The notes below the pieces were generated by a model. It worked only from the letters and a program-made list of their open reading frames with translations. It did no database searches and had not been told where the DNA came from. Positions 11,240-22,805 of a DNA stretch of 64,000 nt are shown in pieces. Within the stretch, counting starts at the first letter, position 1; every line of letters starts with the position of its first letter. This stretch comes from Chara braunii (taxonomy: Eukaryota > Streptophyta > Charophyceae > Charales > Characeae): positions 4,710,375 through 4,774,374 of the forward strand of contig BFEA01000024.1 of the NCBI GenBank assembly GCA_003427395.1, read 5' to 3'. Made by a program: the position numbers and the translations under genes.

Positions 11240-13123
11240 TGGCCCTTGGGCAGCCGTTCGGGTCTCGCGATACTTTGGACAGTATTTGATGATATGGCCC
11301 GGGTCACCNCAGAAAATGCACTGGCCCCGGTCCAATCGCTGTTGCCACAAAGTCTGGTCCAGACCCAAAGATTCCCAATGCCTGCCCTGCGGCAGCCCTA
11401 GGTGCCATCCTCCTACTCTATAGGGAGACCTATTCCTAGGACGGTTTTGGGGGGGACCTTGACCCCTTCCTCCCGCTTGGCGGTTTCCTCCCTTGCCGCC
11501 AACCCCCCGGCCGTCCTGAAACCGGCTCCCTGAGGCCCAACCTCCTTCGCCTTGGCCTTGTCCTCCGCCTTGCGGCCTCCCTCCAGCCGCGACAACAGCG
11601 TAAGTCCTCCCCTGGCCTACACCGCTGCCCTCCTCCTCTAACCCCCACTCAATCTGATCGTAGGGGATCTCATCCACACTACCTTCATTTAAAGTTAGGA
11701 CAAGGCTATCCTTAGTTTTCACCTGCCCAGAGATAGTGCGGCCCTTCCATTGCTTTCCCTTGTCCAAGTCTTTGTGCCAAAAGGTAGACACAGATGAAGA
11801 CTTGGCTTCAAAGGCCACCACGTCACGACTGAGAGAATCATAAGTAGTGGCCGGATCTTCGCTCTTCGCGAAGAAATGCCCTCGCAAGGCTTCGGGGATC
11901 GCCCGGTAGAAGAGGCCGACCAATTGGGTGTCTGTGACCCCATGGTCAGGAACGGCGATTAGTTCGTCCATCGTGCTCTTGAGTGCCGTGGCACTCTTCC
12001 ACTTACGAGCGTGGATTGTCTGGAGCCTATCTGAGGCTTTGACACTACGAGCGACATCTGCAAATCGCTCGCGCAACAATTTCATGAACTCGGTGAGGGA
12101 GGTAAATGTCGAATAAGCAACTGCATCATCATTGCAGTTAGCGGCGCGCACTAGGGACCTTGCAAAATTGGCGGCCTCATCTCTGAGCGCATGGATCGCA
12201 ATCAAAACATGCTGATCCGGGGAGACTTATTGCAGATGCACGTAGGTCTTGACGTTAGCCTCCCAGTTGTCAAAGTTCTCTTCCCTCTTCCCGCTGTAGG
12301 AATCAGGGAATTTGACCTTGACCGGCTCCCGGCGAGGAGGACGTGCTTCCTCCTCCTTGGGAGCTGCCACTTTGACACCTTCAATGGCGCCAACACAGAA
12401 ACACTCAGTCTTCTCGAGGCGATGATTCACCTCGGCTCCTACGGCTCCTATCAGTTCGCGCGCAAAGTCCCGGAATCCCATTCGCATCGAGCGCACAGCT
12501 ATGTCCTGACTTCGGCTAAACTCGACACTTTGGGAGAGGATCTCTACCTTTCGTTCGAGGTCTACCTGAGGGGTCAACTTTAGACTTAATCTTTGCACTT
12601 CTTCTAACTCCTTGACCGCCTCACTCGCCGCCTCTACCCTTCTCTTCTTTTCCCTCATCATCGCGAGTTTCCATTCCATCCTCTGCTCATCTTCCATCGC
12701 CTGCCGCTTCAGCATATCCTTTTCTGCTTCCCATTTCTTCAGGGTGGCTTCCTGCTCATCCTTGGGGACATACATAGCCACTTCTTCTTCCTCTACCAAG
12801 GACAAATTAGCGACCCATTCTGAAATCCGTTTCTCCATTTCTTCACCCTTGCTGCCATTGTGCTGCCCTCTCCTTCTTTCCAGTGGCGGTCCCTCGTCTT
12901 CTTCCTCTTCCACCTCTTTCAACTTCTCCTCTTCCTCTTTCTTGATTCTCTCCTTCTCTCTGGTCATTTCTTCCTCTAGCTTCTTAAGCTTGGCCGCCTG
13001 CTCCTGCAGGGCTTTCTTCTTGGCCTCCCTCTTCTCTTTTCTCTCTTGCAGGATGGCGGCCATCTTCGCCTCCTCCTCCTTTGTGTACGGCATAGTGGAG
13101 GTGCCGCGCCGGGTGTCTACCAT
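11222..13123 (-). pseudogene. gag: element 1 gag polyprotein, one in-frame stop
   Basis: Starts MVDTRRGTSTMPYTKEEEA. Residues about 15-180 form a highly charged Lys/Glu coiled coil. A retrotransposon gag capsid region follows (NWEANVKTYVHLQ, then IAIHALRDEAANFARSL, FMKLLRERFADV, RKWKSATALKSTMDEL). A Gly/Arg/Gln-rich basic stretch then leads to one CCHC zinc knuckle (CIF-X-GDPGHIIKYC). The X is an N at 11309 in the third base of a TGN codon, consistent with Cys. A TAA at 12229-12227 splits the capsid region in frame; both halves keep the same frame, so it is a single nonsense change. The frame ends at TAG (11224-11222), just after AAAAGG, where pol takes over in the -1 frame. Confidence 0.92.
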
Positions 13124-14527
13124 GGTGGTGTCAGGTGCACGACAAGGGTCCCACTCCTCACCACTTGGACCTACCCGGACGCACTGACCTACTGACTGAC
13201 TCCCTAAGGACCACAGGGTAAGACCCTGTCAACTATGGTCACTACCAACCCAAGACTAGACAGGACGACGTGATCAGCTTGGTTCCTTTGGCGATTTCAG
13301 CCCACAACTCAACCGTTCCAGCCTACTGTGCCACACCGAGCAGCCCGCCGGTCTGTACCGGTCCTTGAAGGGGTTCGTATCCCTCGGGACAGTCGAGTCG
13401 TCAGACACAGATCATCAGTTGTAATAGGTCCGGTAGGGGAGTGGCTCAACCAGGCCTCACCACTTAAAGACGGCCCTCGTTTCAGCCNNCAGCTCGGAGT
13501 TCAGACCCTCTACACTGAACTCAGTAGACCTGCCGGACAGTACCGATCATTGGGCTAGACGAGTTGTTTAACGAGCGCTCGCCGCTCATGCCCAGGTCTC
13601 CAGATGCCAAAGTAAAGCTTTGGTCCTACTAAGCCCGTGTAGGTTTGGCAGCAAGGCCCTATCCTTCATCCACAGAGTTCTAACACCTAGGACAGAAGAG
13701 ACTCAATGCAGAAAGGAAGACAAACAGACTCAACTCAACAAGTACCGTAGGGGTGTGCACATCCATAGGGTAAGGGGATAGGCTAAGGGGTCAACGAGAT
13801 ATCACCAACTCCAGCTTGGTCAAAATCTTGGTCAGCAGCCCCGGTCAACGCCTCGGTCAACGCTGAATCAACACGGTCAACCCCAGTCAACGCTTGGTCA
13901 ACCACCTTGGTCAACGCCTAGTCAACCCTTTGGTCAACCCTCTGGTCAACGGTCTGGTCAACGCTCGGTCAACTCCTTACCTCGGCTATGGCTGCCAGCA
14001 CCTTCAACTTCATCACCCTCGCCGTCTACTTCCCATTCCTTCACTTTCTTTCTTCTTCTCTTTCGCTTTTTTTTTTTTTTTTTTTTCACCCCCGGCTATG
14101 TCTGTCTTCTTCTTCAACCTCCTCCTTCCACACCTCTTCTTCTCTCTCCTTAGTCCCTCCTCTGTCCTCCCTTTCTCTCTCCTCCGGTACTCTTTGTCAA
14201 CGCTCCGCGGCTATGGCCGCCGTCTTCCTTCTCCAACGGACTCCGCAATCTCGCCTTACAGGTAAGTGACAACCAATCTTGGATCGCTCATCTCTCTCTC
14301 TCTCTCACTATCTCTCGCCGTAGCCGTATCTTCAGCGCAGCATGTAAGAGCCCAATCTTGTATCTCTCGTCTCTCTCTCTCTCTCTTTGTCGTGGTCTTC
14401 TTGTTGCAGGTGCGCGGCGTCTTCTTCCACCTCGAGGTCCGCTATGGCGGACTGCCACCTCCGGCGGTCACTTCAGCTACGGCCCATCGGCCCCGCACAC
14501 ATCGCGCGCGTGGAACAGCGGGTACCT
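13124..14527 (-). other. element 1 5' leader, about 1.4 kb
   Basis: Untranslated region between primer-binding site and gag start. It contains an N pair at 13488-13489, a GGTCAAC repeat cluster (separate entry), a T run at about 14069-14087 and several CT-rich blocks. No coding frame is convincing. Such a long leader is unusual and may hold packaging or promoter signals (inference). Confidence 0.7.
13816..13978 (-). promoter_or_regulatory. GGTCAAC repeat cluster (W-box-like) in element 1 leader
   Basis: At least eleven copies of GTCAAC, most preceded by G, spaced about 10-16 bases, plus two diverged copies upstream. In element sense each reads GTTGAC(C), which matches the plant W-box core TTGAC(C/T) bound by WRKY factors. 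The repetition is seen directly; WRKY control is an inference. Confidence 0.55.
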
Positions 14528-14539
14528 GCTCCAATACCA
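14528..14539 (-). other. primer-binding site of element 1
   Basis: Reads TGGTATTGGAGC on the minus strand, one base inside the 5' LTR end (...TTGCA). It matches 10 of 12 positions of the plant initiator tRNA-Met site TGGTATCAGAGC. This sets the LTR boundary at 14541. Confidence 0.85.
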
Positions 14540-14540
14540 G

Positions 14541-15341
14541 TGCAATCAGCCTCGACTTCGTCACACTTCGACATGCATGCAAACAGCGAAACAGCAAACT
14601 GGCGACATGCGCCCACACAGTACTCGAAGATATCGTAACCAGATAAGAGTTCTCTTCCAACTGGCTATGGCAACTGTGCGCCCACGCAACTCACTGTTCG
14701 TACTCTAGATCACCTTGGATGTCCCACGCGAAACACTCTGCACTTACACGCGACACACACACACACTCACTACTAACTACAGCTATGGCAGTTGTCGCTG
14801 CGTCTAACCTATCGCTATATTAACTCCCCCTCTCTAGCCCAGTGCGTCCTCCGGGCTCATCTGCAGACCTCCTTGCACAAGTCGTTGTGGCAGCGCTTCC
14901 GCATGGCTCACGCAGGAATGAATGAATGGCTGGGCGTTGCCTCTTGATTTATACTTCAAAAACTCGTTGGTCTGCCCTTTGCCATCGGCCCTTGATGCTC
15001 ATAGTCCCCCTGTGGTACTTGCTGGACCGGACTGGGACTGACTGGACCCTCTGCTAACTGACTGTGGACTCACCGCTATCCTACCGACGTTGTACTGCTG
15101 TTGCACTGCGGTTTAGTCCACCACTTGCCTCACTGCTTGACCACTTGCCCACTTGCCTACCTTCTAGAAGGTCTACAGCTAAGCTTCAGGAACTCACTAA
15201 GACTCCTACGCTATAGACCTACAGATCGAACCCCTGCTGTTTATGGACCTACGGCAGGCCTACCAACTGCCTACGAATACACAGGTCACAGGTTCAATTC
15301 TCGGGGTCTACACAGATACTGTACATGGGTAGGGTGAGGTC
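14541..15341 (-). repeat. 5' LTR of element 1
   Basis: Direct copy of 6152-6956. On the plus strand it starts with TG (TGCAATCAGCC) and runs to GTAGGGTGAGGTC. At the position of the adapter in the other LTR this copy has genuine CA-repeat sequence near 14740-14785. Confidence 0.93.
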
Positions 15342-15666
15342 TAGGGATCGAACCCTGGGTACTGCATCACCACTGCTAAAAGGTGAAAACCGTTTCAAAT
15401 GGAACCAGCGGGCCTAGCTCACATGCTGGATGGAGAGGCTAGTGTGTTGTTGCTGTGACAGACGAAGGAAAACAGATGCAAAACTACCTGAGGATAGGGG
15501 CTTCAGTCCTTCAGCAGCGACAATGAGAAAAGCAGGCTTGATGCCAAGGGAGCCTGGTGGTAAATCTAATAATATACCTTAGCACCCTACCTGACCCAGG
15601 TGTATTAAACTGCAAATCCACAAATGATGGTTTGAATCCGTCCTTAGCCTACTTGCTTGGCAAGTT
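15342..15666 (-). other. spacer between elements 1 and 2 with tRNA-like T-arm
   Basis: Only 325 bases separate the two elements. On the minus strand CCAGGGTTCGATCCCTA (about 15358-15342) forms a perfect T-arm: AGGG and CCCT stem, 7-base loop, B-box GGTTCGATCC. A weaker A-box-like GGCCCGCTGG lies about 60 bases upstream. No full cloverleaf forms, so a tRNA-derived SINE head or chance is likelier than a tRNA gene. Confidence 0.3.
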
Positions 15667-16096
15667 TGCAACAAACCGCTCAGTTCGACACCAATGAGTG
15701 CACACAATCACACAACATGCATGAATGAGATCACACGAAGTTCACACTGGAGGCCAGAGAGATGAAGACCAGCTAGCGCAGCTTTAGAATTCCAACAAAT
15801 TATAATACAAGCAATTAAGAGTTTCAGTCATAGGCGCTCAACAGCGCAAACCCAAGTATCCAGTATCTCCACTCAGGTATGTAACTCTTTTGAAGCTCCT
15901 CTCTCCTCTCTCGGTCTTCTCTCAGTCTATTGCCTCTCTGTGTCTTCCCTCCGTACTTGCATGCACTCACACAACTTCTACTACTCAAGGACCAACTCTG
16001 AATACACCCACTGCTATGCCTACTAACCCTCCTGAAGTCTACTACTAATCTACTAACACTCTGCAGTGGCGCAACTATGGCTGCCTTCTCCCTGCC

Positions 16097-16178
<82 letters not shown>

Positions 16179-16674
16179 AAGGACCAGCATTTCCACACTT
16201 CATGCGAATGAGCTCTCCCCCCAATGAGGAGGCTGGCCAGTCCTTACATTGTCTTGGACCGCACTTCAACTCGTGCCAGCCGATGTTTCTTGGGCTTGAC
16301 TGGGTTCCGGTACCACATCCCCACGGCCTGTCTGCTTTCGAATGTCAGGGCCTGGAACCTTCCCGAATTTCCATTGGTGTGCTGCTGCTTGGCCCTTTGA
16401 GTCACGACTTTTTGATTATCACACATGGTTTTGACTGTGGACTGTGACTCCTGCCTCTGGGACACGACTCTTGCCTGTGGAAGTGTCCTTTGCTCGTGGG
16501 ATGTGACTTTCCAACATGACTCTTCATTATGAGACGTTATTTTTCCCTTGAGATGTGACTGTTTGTCGGGTGCCTGTTGGACCTGGCTGCTACCGTACCC
16601 GACTGTGACTTTTCTTGGCCAGGGCCTCTGACCCTGAAACTCAAATTTGGGTCTGAACCGTGGAAGGCCTTTCA
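15667..16674 (-). repeat. 3' LTR of element 2, long form
   Basis: Matches 22806-23390 at both ends but carries about 450 extra bases (roughly 15739-16188), including a CT microsatellite. On the minus strand the LTR begins TGAAAGGCC and ends TTGCA. A purine-rich GGCGAGAG just upstream in element sense is the likely polypurine tract. Confidence 0.88.
16098..16174. repeat. (CT)n microsatellite inside the 3' LTR of element 2
   Basis: About 38 CT units, located in the LTR segment that is absent from the other LTR. Seen directly. Confidence 0.97.
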
Positions 16675-16789
16675 CTCTCGCCGGCCTAGTTTCAAGATCC
16701 TCCAAGAAAATTACCAATTTTATCTGTCTATTATGTTAACTCCTCTCTTAGCTCTTTCACAATAGGACACAATATGAGGTGCTGTTTCT

Positions 16790-17351
16790 ATTAGTTCATC
16801 TCTTGAAAACCAGCGATCTGCTGAAGGTTCCTGATAGGCAAACCTAACCTAATATTGTCGCTATGGTCTACCCCTGCGTCCACATCTGTAGCCATCTTCC
16901 CCAACAATCCTATCCACATCATACTTTCCATCCATATCAGGGGGAATCATAGATCTGTGTGACGGAAATATGTCATTACTAACGCCAGGAAGTAATTTTG
17001 AAGCGTGGAACACCGGATACGTGTGCAAGTGAGGAGGGATTTCGACAACATACAAAGGACTATCCACATCACCGATTACATCCAGAATCTGCCACGGTCC
17101 TCTATAGGCAGGTAAATGTTCTCCTCAGGGACCAAATCTCCTACAGCAAATTCTGAGGGTCTGCGGTGTTTGTTAGCTTGTTCGATCATCTGATGTTGTG
17201 CCTTACTAATATTTTCTTTAACTTTTTCCAGATCTTTCTGATACCGAACAGCAAATTCCCTGGTTTCTGGCGAAAGTTTTGTACTTGATCAGGGTTTAGA
17301 CAGTCAATGGGTCTACGTGGGCGCCATCCAAGATGTAGTTCAGTCGGTGTT
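16790..17351 (-). pseudogene. pol: element 2 integrase C-terminal tail
   Basis: Readable pieces in element sense: LHLGWRPRRPIDCLNPDQ, QANKHRRP, then VEIPPHLHTYPVFHASKLLP and MIPPDMDGKYDVDRIVGED, which match the element 1 tail. At least two frame changes. The WFSRDEL-type end resembles a degenerate chromodomain. It directly follows the deletion in the integrase core. Confidence 0.8.
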
Positions 17352-18424
17352 CTAGAAGACAATAGTCAATTTAGAACCGTATACCTTCATCAGTTGCTGC
17401 CATTGCTCACTTGTGAACCGTGAATCCCTATCACTTACAATAGTCGAGAGATGCCCAAAATCCTTCACCCAATGATTAAAGAATTCCCTAATCACCAAAT
17501 CAGTTCTTACTTCCCCAGGGAGTGGAACAAACATAGCAAATTTGCTAAAGCGACCTACTATCTCCATAACCTGACTTTTCCATTTCTGCTCTTTATCTTA
17601 GTGTCCATAAAGTCTATAGACACGGAGTCCCCGGGTCCCGACACAATAGGTAGCGATCTGAGTAAATCCAAGGGGAGGCTGTGTGGAACTCTTGTTCCTC
17701 TGACATACCTGACAGCCTTGCACATAGGAAATGCAGTCACTATTCATTCCCGGCCACGTGTAGGAGCGTAGGAGGTTAGCATAAGTCTTCCTCCATCCGA
17801 AGTGCCCCTCAGTATCGTGATTTTCCCCAAGTATTATGCTACGAATTTCCTCGCTGTTCTGAACACATAGTCGGTCATGGACATTTGTCTTTTCAAACAG
17901 CACTCCGGGACTTCGTGAGGTGTCGTCTGCACCTTGCCAATCAACTGGCTATATATTGGATCACTCTCGTAGGGAGACTTAATCTTCTCCTGCAGTTTGG
18001 GGCTTGCATCTAGATATGTCACAATCGCACCAAAAAAAACAGCTCTTTTTCTCAATGCGTCAGCGACAACATTGTACTTCCCCTTTACTGGCTTAGGTTC
18101 AAAGTCAAACTGATCGATCTCCCCAACCAGCTTGGGTGTCATCCGAGCCTGGGTCTTTAGCCAGCAAAATGTTTCATGATCCAAATAGACTTTAAAGCGG
18201 CATCCTAGCAGATAATGTCGCCAATGGTTCAATGCTTCCAATAGAGCGAATAACTCTATCTCATAGGTAGAAGCAACGACCTTTTCGCTAGGCAGTCTGC
18301 AAGACATAAACTCTACAGGCCTGTACCCATTCCCATCATCTTGCTGGAGTACAACACCGATCCCGTATTGACTGGCGGCAGTGGTTACGACAAAAGGCAG
18401 AGATGGGTCTGCAACCTTCAACAC
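17352..18424 (-). pseudogene. pol: element 2 RNase H and integrase, deleted and frameshifted
   Basis: RNase H: TTAASQYGIGVVLQQDDG, in which the usual first Asp of TDAS is Ala. YLDHETF keeps a later Asp. The integrase zinc region ENHDTEGHFGWRKT and CQVCQRNKS follows, then the core with Asp in SIDFMDT and IVSDRDSRF. After YGSKLTIV the sequence jumps to RTPTELH, losing about 65 residues that in element 1 include NGQTE, the catalytic Glu. The enzyme could not be active. Confidence 0.87.
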
Positions 18425-19228
18425 CGGGTAGTTAATAAGGCACTTCTTTAGACGCTTAAAGGATGCAGTGCAGTCCTGATCCCATTACCAGATAGTTTCC
18501 TTCTTCAACAGTTTACGTAATGGAGCAGCAATTACCGTAAAGTTAGTAAAGTTCCGAACGAACTTGCGGTAATAGTTGGCCGGACCAAGGAACGAACGCA
18601 GTTCCGTCGACGTACTTGGGTTAGGCCAATCTCTAATGGGTGCAATCTTGGCGTCCTCCGGCTTGATTCCATCATCATCTACCATCTGTCCCAAGTAAAG
18701 GACCTAATGCTTTGCCCACTCACACTTCTTCGGGTTAATCTTAAATTTCCCCTCTCGCAGTTTATTAAGCACCACTCGAAGGTGCTCCTCATGTTCACTC
18801 GGTCTCTTACTAAAAATCAGTATATCGTTTAGATAAACAACAACAAACTTGTCAAGCCAATCACGAAACAACTCATTCATGCATCGCTGAAAGGTTGCGG
18901 AGCATTCGTCAATCCAAACGGCATCACCGCAAACTCATAGTGGCCGTACCGGGTCCGAAAAGTCGTTTTATGTTGATCCTCAAGCAACACCTCAATCTGA
19001 TGGTAGCCTGATTTCAAATCTATTTTCGAAAAATATATGTAACCTTGTACTCGGTCAAGAGATGATATATTTGTGGTAAAGGTTCAGCATTTTTAACGAT
19101 TATTGCATTGAGTCCCTTACAGTCTATGCACATACTAAGTTCGCCGCCCTTCTTTGGCACAAACAGAACTGGTGCACCAAATGGTGAGGAACTTGGTTTA
19201 ATCCACCCCTTCTCAAGTAACTATCCAA
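18425..19228 (-). pseudogene. pol: element 2 reverse transcriptase with altered active site
   Basis: In element sense it keeps the [22 protein letters not shown] and RSFLGPANYYRKFVRNF motifs in several frames. The catalytic box (minus strand, 18835-18824) reads TAT CTA AAC GAT, YLND instead of YLDD: one of the two essential Asp residues has become Asn by a G-to-A change. Frame changes occur near 18900 and 19030. Confidence 0.85.
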
Positions 19229-20091
19229 TTACTTTCGCAGTTCATCAAGCTTTTTTGGACACATCCTATAGATAGGGCCCTTGGGAATCCGGCTACCGGG
19301 TTCTAGCTCTATCCGGTGCTTGGTTTCTCTCTCAACCACTCCACTTGGGGCCTCTCCAACATCGACAAACTCAACAAGCAACTTCTGCACATTGGGGGGA
19401 ATGGGTTTTTCCTCTTCCTTACTTTCACTCACCGGGCGCACATACGCAACAAACACGGCAAGGTAATTCTTGACCACATGCCAGGCGAACGCGGGGGCAC
19501 TCATGCAGCAGAGGGATAGGCTATTCTCTACGTCAAATGCATGGTACAATTGGATTTTCTTCTTTCCACCTGTAGGGTTAGGCAAACAACATTCATGCTC
19601 ACCCAGTTTCACATCTGCATCGGCGGCCTCACCCCAATCACTCCCTAAAATCATGTCAAAAAGGAGATTGTCCTCCACTAAGAGTGTCAGGGAGTGCTGA
19701 ACACGTTCCACTTTTCCCCTGGCCTCCAACCGAAAGTATGCCCTAACCCCTTCAACATAGCTATCTACTACCATTTCTCTATTATCTACTAGCTTACTTA
19801 TAACGGGTTGGTTTAACTTTTGGACCCCTACATCTACAATTAGCAACTGCCCTTTCTTTTTCTTCATTTCGACCCAAACACGGCGACGAGTGATCAGTTC
19901 ATCACCTATGCTTGTCAGGGAACCACCTAGAGAAGTCCTAGCACAAGCAATCTCTAGCAGCTAACTAGATGGGGGTCATTTGCTGTCTCAATCTCTGCCA
20001 TTGGGACCCCTGAATGGGAGGATGACAATCTCCTTGCATCCAAAGTCCCCGTAGAGGTAACTGCTACCTCTACTAGCTGTTCCCTTTTGGG
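19229..20091 (-). pseudogene. pol: element 2 protease region and start of reverse transcriptase, active site missing
   Basis: Compared with element 1, KGQLLIVDV jumps straight to GVQKLNQPVISKLVDN, losing about 30 residues that include DSGA. The partner motif DMILGSDW is present. Then come PVSESKEEEKPIPP and the reverse transcriptase start HRIELEPGSRIPKGPIYRM. Pol begins in the -1 frame of gag at CCCAAAA (20091-20085), where it reads KREQLVEVAV; gag stops at TAG 20075-20073. Confidence 0.87.
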
Positions 20092-22215
20092 TACCCGTAT
20101 TCGGGACATAAGGGAACAATGTGGTTGGGGTCACCATTTGAAACACTGGACGGCTGCTTTTCGTTCATCCCAAGTTTTCTCATCGATCCCCATTTGTTCC
20201 CACGGTTTGCCTACAGCGATCCCGAGATGGGGCGGATATGGCCGCTAGTTATTGTATACTCTTCCTCTAGCCCAGTAGAGTTGGGGCCTCTACCACCTTG
20301 AGAGGGACCATTGCCCCTACCTCCCACATAGTAGCTACCTTCACTACTACCCCTCTGGGCGGCGGGTCCTCTTCCTCCTCCACGGCCGCGGCCTCCTCTT
20401 CCTCTATCACGGCCTCTTCCTCCTTGTCGCCCTCCCCTGCGGGCTGCAGCAGCTGCATAATCCCCTCGCTGGGCTAAGTGACGATTGCTTTCTTCTTCTA
20501 GACCATAATCTATCTAGTCATAGATAAATGATTCTGCCCCTCCTCCTTCGAAGGTGAACAAAAGGTTATCTTTCCCAGCTATATTCCCTGAGATTGTACG
20601 ATCTCTCCATTTCTTTCATGCATGGAGATCCTTCCAATAGTGGCAGTATTGGGCTTCTTGCAGAAAACCAGCATGATCAACTGCGATCTTGCTGAACTTT
20701 TCATAAGTCATGCCTTCTTCTTTAGTCCGGAGATAAAGTTGGGTTCTTAACGGATCTGAGATTGCTCTGGCAAAATTGTTCAGAATCTGCATGGGTGTTA
20801 GTCCATGGTCCGTACACTGCAAGAGTTCATCCATAGTGGCTTTGACCGTTGACGCACTCTTCCACTTACGGTCACCAATGTTTAAGATCAGGGACTCAAT
20901 CCTACGGGCCATACTCTTATCCTCAAACCTTTCTCTAAGGGCCCTAAAGAAGTCCTCGATCCGTGTCTGTTGGGAATATAAGACCATGGTTGTGCAGCCA
21001 CTCTCCTGCATCAAGGAAATGGCGAAACTCGTCGCATCACCCGCTAGGCACAAACTAGCCACTAGTACGTGGTCCCAATATGGGATCTTTTGCGCATACA
21101 GATAGGTATCCATCGCAGCTTCCCAGTGAAAAATACTTTCTTCTTTCTTCCCCGTGTAGGTCCAAGGCAACTTTACCTTCATCTTTTGCCTTGACTCCCC
21201 CACTTCTCTATCCTTCTCTTTCTTGGGACCCTTTCCTTTTTTGTCCCCATCATCTCCATCTACACCTCCATCTCCTCCCCGCCTCCAATCTTCAACTTTC
21301 TTACTACGGCAGGGTCAGTCAACCTTTTGGTGAGGGCTTTATCTAATTGGTCAACGTACTCAAATATACGATGGTCAATCTGTTCGGAGGCACTGCGCAA
21401 GAAATTATTCCAGACGCCTTTGAATTCCCCTTGGTGCAACTCCATCTGATTTACGGTCCGGTTGAGTGCAGCAAGTTCATTGTTGGTGTGGAGGAGAGTA
21501 TCTGTTAGGAGGGAGAGTTGTTCATATGTGGCAGCCTGTTTTCCTTTCTGCTCCTGCAGCAGCTTCTGCAACCTCTCCCCCTCCTCTTTCATCATTTTCT
21601 TCTCATTATACTCTTGCCTTTTTGCCGCCACCATCTTACTATTCAGCTCTGCTTTCTTCTCCTCCAACAACAAATTTTTCTCCGCCTCATCCACTGCTGA
21701 AGCCAGCTTATTAATTATAAAACCATTCTTCTCCTTCTCCGTCTCTTCTGGGAACTCCGTCCGGTAACCAAACTGCTCAATCGAGTTCAGTGTCTCCAGT
21801 TGTCGCATACGAACCGCCCCTGCTTGGCTGCTCTCACCTTTTTCTTCCTTCTTTCCAGCCTTTCTCCCTCTTCTTCTTCTTCTTCTTCTTCTTCTTCTTC
21901 TTCTTCTTCTTCTTCTTCTTCTTCTTTGTTTTCTTCTTCTTTCAATTCTTCCATTAACGTTTTCTCCTTCTCCTTCATCTCCTTCTCCATCTTTTCTTTT
22001 TCTTCTAACAACTTCTTCACTTCCTCCTCCTTCCTTTTCTTTTCCTCCTTTTCTTTTCCTCCTTTTCTTTTTTCTTTTCTGCCAGGCGGCAATCTACCTC
22101 TGCCTGTTCTTCGACTGTCTGGGCCTGTGTTGACTTCCCAAACCTCAACACCACATGTGAGAAGAGGGTTCTCTGAAACCCAAGAGGAAAGATATATCGA
22201 AGGAGAGGTCCCCAC
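20073..22215 (-). pseudogene. gag: element 2 gag, broken into several frames
   Basis: In element sense: an N-terminal Lys/Glu coiled coil with a poly-Glu run from the CTT microsatellite; a second coiled coil (EQFGYRTEFPEETEKEKNG to LTKRLTDPAVVRK); the capsid region (VKLPWTYTGKKEESIFHWEA, RALRERFEDK, DRKWKSASTVKATMDEL), clearly homologous to element 1; then an Arg/Gly-rich stretch. The CCHC knuckle is CFK-(C)-GDPNHIVPLC, with the second Cys codon missing one base. Gag ends PKGNS and TAG. At least three frame changes. Confidence 0.85.
21870..21926. repeat. (CTT)n trinucleotide repeat in element 2 gag
   Basis: About 19 CTT units, encoding a poly-Glu run in gag on the minus strand. Seen directly. 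Confidence 0.96.
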
Positions 22216-22790
22216 AGCACAGACAGTGACAGAAATGCGAACATGGGATAGTCATCCATGATTATCAAAGGCACAGGTAATTTCCCTCCACCTCCTCACC
22301 ACGTAGACCTACCCCTACCACTAATTACTAACTTCCGATTGGGTCTGACTGTTGCTGACGGCCGAATACCTCCCCAAAGCTATATATGTACATACTTTTT
22401 TTTTTTTTCAACGCGTTATTTTTTTTTCAACGCGTGGACTGGACTGGTTGCTAATCTCTAGACAAATCGAGTATGCGACAACTTGGACCAGCCTAGCAGC
22501 AGCGACACCAGGGTGAGGGAGGTACCAAACACCAAACAACTTCAGTAAGCAATACAGGTGTTATGGGGGGATGCACTTCACTTCAATGAACGTTCCATTG
22601 ATGAAGCTCCACGGCCGCTCCAGCGATCCAACGCAACAGCAGGTACATAATCACCGCTCACCAGGCTACTTCTTCTTCAGCCTACCTCCCCCTTTCGACA
22701 GACTTCTCCCCCCTCAACTCTCACTCTTATCTCCCCTTCCCGCCGGCCTTAATCATTGCCAGCGATGTCCAGTGGGTGCAGTGAGCTATG

Positions 22791-22802
22791 GCTCCGATAC
22801 CA
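22791..22802 (-). other. primer-binding site of element 2
   Basis: TGGTATCGGAGC on the minus strand, 11 of 12 matches to the plant initiator tRNA-Met site, three bases inside the LTR end (TTGCA). Confidence 0.9.
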
Positions 22803-22805
22803 GTT

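Larger units (their letters stand above)
6152..15341 (-). mobile_element. Ty3/Gypsy LTR retrotransposon, element 1
   Basis: A complete but disabled element of about 9.2 kb, reading on the minus strand. Order in element sense: 5' LTR (15341-14541), primer-binding site, long leader, gag, pol (protease, reverse transcriptase, RNase H, integrase, C-terminal tail) and 3' LTR (6956-6152). The order with integrase after RNase H is the Ty3/Gypsy signature. The LTRs differ at only a few percent of sites in the first 200 bases, mostly transitions, so insertion is fairly recent. Coding damage comprises one in-frame TAA in gag, at least three frameshifts in pol, six ambiguous bases within the coding part and a 534-base N gap. 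Some frameshifts may be assembly errors because repeats assemble badly. Confidence 0.95.

Noticed and set aside
10342-11289. Protein frames crossing the N gap on both strands
   Set aside because: They are open only because Ns contain no stops.
15342-15440. Functional tRNA gene on the minus strand
   Set aside because: The T-arm is perfect, but acceptor arms do not pair and the A-box is poor.
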